Shown here: positions 4,850-7,994 of the stretch, one piece after another
Layout of the letters: every line of letters starts with the position of its first letter
Position numbering within the stretch: position 1 is the first letter of the stretch
NCBI GenBank assembly: GCA_028715315.1
Contig: JAQUSA010000039.1
Location: 1 to 7,994, forward strand
Length of the DNA: 7,994 nucleotides
Source: Candidatus Omnitrophota bacterium
GTDB lineage: Bacteria; Omnitrophota; Gorgyraeia; Pluralincolimonadales; Pluralincolimonadaceae
Direction: 5' to 3'
Notes under the pieces: model-generated
What the model saw: the letters and a program-made list of their open reading frames with translations, nothing else
Databases searched by the model: none
What the model was told of the DNA's origin: nothing
Translations under genes and position numbers: made by a program

Positions 4850-7800
4850 GTGTTGTTCCGTACTTTCTGTATCATGATGGCTATACTGGTATCGATTCCG
4901 GGGTTTGCTGGCGCAGACACATCGGGGGGTTCAAAGGTGATATTGGAAGGTTTCGAGTACTTAAACCAGGGCGACCTGACGAAGCAGTTCGCTTCCAGGG
5001 TGTGGGCCGTCTCTGCCGAGTATGAGATAACATTCGAGAGGGGTTTATCCCGCTCCGGGGAGTCCTCTATGGGCCTCGTATATAAGCCGTCCTCGGGCTC
5101 CGGGTATGTGAAGATACAGAAGGAATTTCCCGCCTCGCTTAACTGGAATGACTTCAAGGGGATCTCCGTCTATATATACGGAGACTCGTCAAATAATGAG
5201 ATCTCGGTAAAATTCAAGAACGGTTACGGCGATATCTGGCGCTCCCGGTGGGTCAGGGTTGACTGGAGCGGGTGGAGGCCGGCGAGCTTCGAATTTTCGG
5301 AATTCAAGCTGGACCTATTCGACTCGGACGGCGGCCCCGGCAACAGGTCTATAATGCTGGGGGAGATAAAGGCCTTCGCGGTGGCCGAGAGGGGCGCGGG
5401 GAACTCAAAGATATTTTTAGATGAAATCAGCCTGGTATCGGACAAAGAGATCAAGGGCATAAGACTGGCGGGAGAGAATGAACCTCCCGCCAATTGTATT
5501 TTATGGGGTATCGAGGCGCCTCACGGGAAGGCGATAGAGTACGCGGCGCCGAAAGACTGGTCTGAGGCCAGCGGGATCTCCTTCAGGGTAAAAGGGGACA
5601 TGTCGGGCAGCGAGTTCGCGGTCATGGTGACCGACAGAGATAACGAATGCTACAGGACCCCGTGGATAAAGCTTGCGTGGAACGGATGGAAGAGCTTTTA
5701 TTATGATTTCGACCTCTTCCTCCGCGAGTCGTGCGGAAACGCGGTGAACGGCGATGCGGTCTTCGGGCAGAAAGGCGTGAAGGCGTTGTCCGTTATCGTA
5801 AGGGGGAATAAGCCGTACGCTATATCCCTGGACAACATGGCATTGTCCTGTTCGAGGGAGATCCGTCATTCCGGGGTCGAAGGGCTGAAGGGCTTCAATT
5901 CCAACGGCAAGGTATATCTCTACTGGGCTCCCTCCGAAAACCCGTTCCTCGCGCATTATAACATACGTAGGAACGGTTCGATGGCCGGAAGCACGAACGG
6001 ACAGTTTTATTCGGAGAATGCGCCTTCGGAGGAGGCAGCATATAATTACGGCGTGACCGCGGTATATAGCGACGGGCATGAGAGCGGATCGAGCGAAGTG
6101 AAGGTCGCGGTGTCGCCGGCCCCGCGCATATCGCGCGGGGAAGAAGTGGCCGTGAACGGGAACTGGATATATGTGGGGGGGAATAAATTTTTCGTTAAGG
6201 GCGCCGTCTGCGATCCGCATAAGCTCATGGAAGCCGATATGGCCCGCTTAAAACAGGCGGGATTTAATACGATAGTTGCCGCTGTGCCGCTTTCCGAGCG
6301 CGACCTTATCGTCGCGGAAAAGAACGGGCTTATGGTGATCCAGGCCCTCGGTGTCCCGGGAGATACGGATTTCGGCAGCGTGGAATCGCTAAGATACCAC
6401 GCCGCGCGCGTGCGGGAGATAACGGAATGGTCCCGGCGCCACAGCAATATCCTTTATTATCTTGTTTCGTCCGGTATAGAACCCGGCGCAGTATTGTCCT
6501 CGGGCCCGGCGGCAGCGGGGGATTTCCTCAAGGAGCTCGCGCATGAGGCCAGGATTATGGACCCGGACAGGGAAGCCTCCGTCGCTTATGGGGAGTCCTG
6601 CGACTACCCGCAATTGCCGGTATTCGGCATAGCAAGCGTGGTATTTAAGGCGCCCGCACCGGAAGGGCCTATGCCGGGCGATTACGCGAAGTGGTATAAA
6701 ACCGCGCATGCCAACGACAGGCCCCTCGTCATCACGGACGCAGGCGGCGGGCAGGGCGTCGGGAAGCTCGATGGGATGATAGCGGCCGGCGCCACAGGTG
6801 TATGCACAGCGGAGCGCGGCGGCGCGCTGAGCAGGGTCTTGACGGATTTTTGGCCTCATTATTCGAAGGTTTCCCGCAGCGGCCTTTATGAGGGCTCCTC
6901 AGCGCTGGAGATCACCTCCGACAAGCCCGCCTATACTGCGGGACAGAAGCCTAGGATATCATTTACGCTTAAAAGGGCGGGGAATATGCCGGTATCGAAC
7001 GCCGTTATCGAATATTCGATAAGGGATACAGGCAACGGCATCTCAAGCAGCGCCGTCGCCGGGACAAATACATGGGGTTCTTATAAATCGTCGTTCACGC
7101 TGCCGTACAATACCGATGACACGGTCTTATCGGTATTTGCCGTTGCGGTCACGGCCGACGGTAAGAGGATCCCGGGCTTGAAACATATAGGTGTCTCGGA
7201 GAACAAGTCCCTTAAGGAAAAGTTCAAGGCGGAGGTAAAAGTATATGAACGTCCGCCTTATGAGATCAGGCGTTCCGCCGCGGTAATAAAGATAGACGGT
7301 TATCCCGAAGAATGCTGGGCCGCCGCGCCGGGCATTACGATAGACAATTCACGCACGGGAAAGCCGGCGCTGAGGTCGGGAAGCTGCGCGGGCGACAGGG
7401 ACCTTTCGGGCAGCGTTAAGCTGCTGTGGGACAAGGATAACCTGTATCTTTTCGCGGACATAAAGGACGATATGCCTATGGTCAACAGCAGGTCCAGGCA
7501 CAATATCCGTAACGGCGACGCGGTGGAGATATTCCTCGGCTCGGATCCGGTCAATCTCCCGAAGGAAGGCTATTCCCCGAAGGATTTCCAGGTAGCGCTT
7601 GGCTCGAATGAAAAGATGTGGATATTCGGGCAGGCCGACGGCGGCGCAAGGAATGCCGTGCCGTCAGGCTCCGAAATAGCCGCCAGGAAGACCGGTGCCG
7701 GGTATGCCATTGAAGCCAGGCTCGCGCTGGACAATTTCGGATATGATGATTTTTCCGAGGGCAAAGAACTTGCGCTAGACGTTGCGCTTGACGACGCCGA

Positions 7801-7903
7801 CGGGACAGGCAGCAGGGAATGCCAGATGACCTGGAACGGCGCCGAGGACAATGACAGGAATTCGAGGTACTGGGGCAGGGCCGTATTAAAAGGGGGCCTA
7901 TAG
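4850..7903 (+). CDS. Large exported multi-module protein with GH2/GH5-like TIM barrel and CBM9-like domain
   Basis: I choose GTG 4850 (1017 aa; TTG 4853 is nearly equal) because it follows a ribosome site and puts a signal peptide at the N-terminus, cleaved after AGA (residue 22). An in-frame ATG at 4754 would bury that signal 32 residues inside. Modules, by residue: two related beta-sandwich modules, 29-197 and 199-338, each with a 'W-[VI]-[RK]-x-x-W-x-G-W' motif and resembling carbohydrate-binding jelly rolls; a fibronectin III-like module, 341-423; a TIM-barrel region, 431-673, opening like GH2 catalytic domains ('VGGNKFFVKGAV'); an Ig/macroglobulin-like module, 679-783; and a CBM9-like module, 811-1016 ('IDGYPEECW', 'VKLLWDKDNLYLFADIKDD', 'NGDAVEIFLG', 'IEARLAL'). 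Expected GH2 catalytic motifs are altered: 'SSGIEPG' (E544) in place of a typical NE motif, and Asp 630 in 'PLVITDAGGG' where a nucleophile Glu is usual. It probably binds or processes polysaccharide outside the cytoplasm; enzymatic activity is uncertain. Confidence 0.85.
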   Translation: MLFRTFCIMMAILVSIPGFAGADTSGGSKVILEGFEYLNQGDLTKQFASRVWAVSAEYEITFERGLSRSGESSMGLVYKPSSGSGYVKIQKEFPASLNWNDFKGISVYIYGDSSNNEISVKFKNGYGDIWRSRWVRVDWSGWRPASFEFSEFKLDLFDSDGGPGNRSIMLGEIKAFAVAERGAGNSKIFLDEISLVSDKEIKGIRLAGENEPPANCILWGIEAPHGKAIEYAAPKDWSEASGISFRVKGDMSGSEFAVMVTDRDNECYRTPWIKLAWNGWKSFYYDFDLFLRESCGNAVNGDAVFGQKGVKALSVIVRGNKPYAISLDNMALSCSREIRHSGVEGLKGFNSNGKVYLYWAPSENPFLAHYNIRRNGSMAGSTNGQFYSENAPSEEAAYNYGVTAVYSDGHESGSSEVKVAVSPAPRISRGEEVAVNGNWIYVGGNKFFVKGAVCDPHKLMEADMARLKQAGFNTIVAAVPLSERDLIVAEKNGLMVIQALGVPGDTDFGSVESLRYHAARVREITEWSRRHSNILYYLVSSGIEPGAVLSSGPAAAGDFLKELAHEARIMDPDREASVAYGESCDYPQLPVFGIASVVFKAPAPEGPMPGDYAKWYKTAHANDRPLVITDAGGGQGVGKLDGMIAAGATGVCTAERGGALSRVLTDFWPHYSKVSRSGLYEGSSALEITSDKPAYTAGQKPRISFTLKRAGNMPVSNAVIEYSIRDTGNGISSSAVAGTNTWGSYKSSFTLPYNTDDTVLSVFAVAVTADGKRIPGLKHIGVSENKSLKEKFKAEVKVYERPPYEIRRSAAVIKIDGYPEECWAAAPGITIDNSRTGKPALRSGSCAGDRDLSGSVKLLWDKDNLYLFADIKDDMPMVNSRSRHNIRNGDAVEIFLGSDPVNLPKEGYSPKDFQVALGSNEKMWIFGQADGGARNAVPSGSEIAARKTGAGYAIEARLALDNFGYDDFSEGKELALDVALDDADGTGSRECQMTWNGAEDNDRNSRYWGRAVLKGGL
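5466..5492 (+). repeat. Perfect 9-bp inverted repeat inside the large gene, at the first module boundary
   Basis: TGGCGGGAG (5466-5474) pairs perfectly with CTCCCGCCA (5484-5492) across a 9-nt loop and is followed by the T-rich run ATTGTATTTTA. It falls close to the junction of the two beta-sandwich modules. It resembles a weak intrinsic terminator, but it lies in coding sequence. Confidence 0.6.
6120..6140 (+). repeat. Perfect 8-bp inverted repeat inside the large gene, at the FnIII/TIM-barrel boundary
   Basis: CCCCGCGC (6120-6127) pairs perfectly with GCGCGGGG (6133-6140) across a 5-nt loop. It encodes the linker between the fibronectin-like module and the TIM barrel. There is no following T tract, so it is not a terminator; in mRNA it would be a very stable hairpin. 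Confidence 0.6.
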
Positions 7904-7912
7904 AGTCTAGTA

Positions 7913-7940
7913 TTGATTTTAGGCGCTTTGAAGGTATAAT
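7913..7940 (+). promoter_or_regulatory. Promoter of a gene beginning beyond the right edge
   Basis: A perfect -10 TATAAT (7935-7940) lies 16 nt after a -35-like TTGATT (7913-7918, 4 of 6 matches). Transcription would start near 7947. The box starts only 10 nt after the large gene's stop, with no terminator between, so the downstream gene may have both its own promoter and read-through. Confidence 0.7.
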
Positions 7941-7952
7941 TATATAAGCGCC
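7922..7952. repeat. Inverted repeat GGCGCTT-N17-AAGCGCC enclosing the -10 box
   Basis: The perfect 7-bp arms are at 7922-7928 and 7946-7952, separated by 17 nt that include the TATAAT box and the palindrome TATAATTATA (7935-7944). The arms sit in the spacer and at the transcription start, positions where a dimeric repressor would block RNA polymerase. No T tract follows, so it is not a terminator. Operator function is inference. Confidence 0.5.
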
Positions 7953-7986
7953 AAAAGCGGTTTACGTTAACATATTTACGCTATCT

Positions 7987-7994
7987 TAAGGAGG
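7987..7994 (+). promoter_or_regulatory. Strong Shine-Dalgarno site of the next gene
   Basis: TAAGGAGG at the very end of the window matches the full anti-Shine-Dalgarno core, so a start codon is expected within about 5-10 nt beyond the edge. Confidence 0.75.

Noticed and set aside
5501..6859. Antisense open frames (239, 133 and 156 aa) opposite the large gene
   Set aside because: The + strand frame carries continuous domain-like sequence here; the antisense products are Arg/Ala/Pro-rich with no motif or ribosome site.
7922..7952. The inverted repeat after the large gene as its terminator
   Set aside because: The 17-nt AT-rich loop is long, the stem is only 7 bp, and no T tract follows; the enclosed -10 box makes an operator more likely.

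Overview
The window looks like a bacterial chromosome segment from a Gram-negative-type (diderm) organism. It carries the 3' part of a TolC-type outer membrane protein, several exported proteins with Sec-type signal peptides, and a small exported protein resembling the exosortase-system-associated family TIGR04073. That family is common in Candidatus Omnitrophota and neighbouring PVC-like lineages. Coding DNA is moderately GC-rich yet uses ATA for Ile and AGG for Arg freely, which also fits such a lineage. The taxonomic placement is inference. All genes are on the + strand, and I see no tRNA, rRNA, CRISPR array or mobile element.

Layout: (1) 1-996 is the C-terminal part of a TolC/OEP-family efflux protein, cut by the window edge. 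(2) 1007-4235 is a tight run of eight genes with overlaps or gaps of at most 14 nt, probably one transcription unit: a 44-aa hydrophobic peptide, a stand-alone GIY-YIG domain protein, an unknown exported 152-aa protein, the epoxyqueuosine reductase QueH, a 52-aa helical peptide, a zinc-ribbon membrane protein, a single-domain Nfu/NifU-type Fe-S carrier and a D-2-hydroxyacid dehydrogenase. (3) 4252-4701 is a self-contained cassette: a near-consensus sigma70 promoter, the TIGR04073-like gene and a strong intrinsic terminator. (4) 4702-7903 is a long gene for an exported multi-module protein of about 1017 aa. It has two related beta-sandwich (carbohydrate-binding-like) modules, a fibronectin type III-like module, a GH2/GH5-like TIM barrel with altered catalytic motifs, an Ig/macroglobulin-like module and a C-terminal CBM9-like module. 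(5) 7904-7994 holds the promoter, a palindromic operator-like repeat and the ribosome binding site of a gene that starts just beyond the window.

Functional links: QueH is an Fe-S enzyme of queuosine biosynthesis, and the Nfu-type carrier encoded three genes downstream could supply its cluster; this is a co-location argument only. The exported TIGR04073-like protein and the large multi-module protein suggest an envelope or surface-polysaccharide theme in the right half. Nothing here is a clearly new defence or mobile system. The most notable items are the large protein with a non-canonical glycosidase active site, the two perfect hairpins at its module boundaries, the dyad around the -10 box at the right end, and the two small helical peptides inside the operon.
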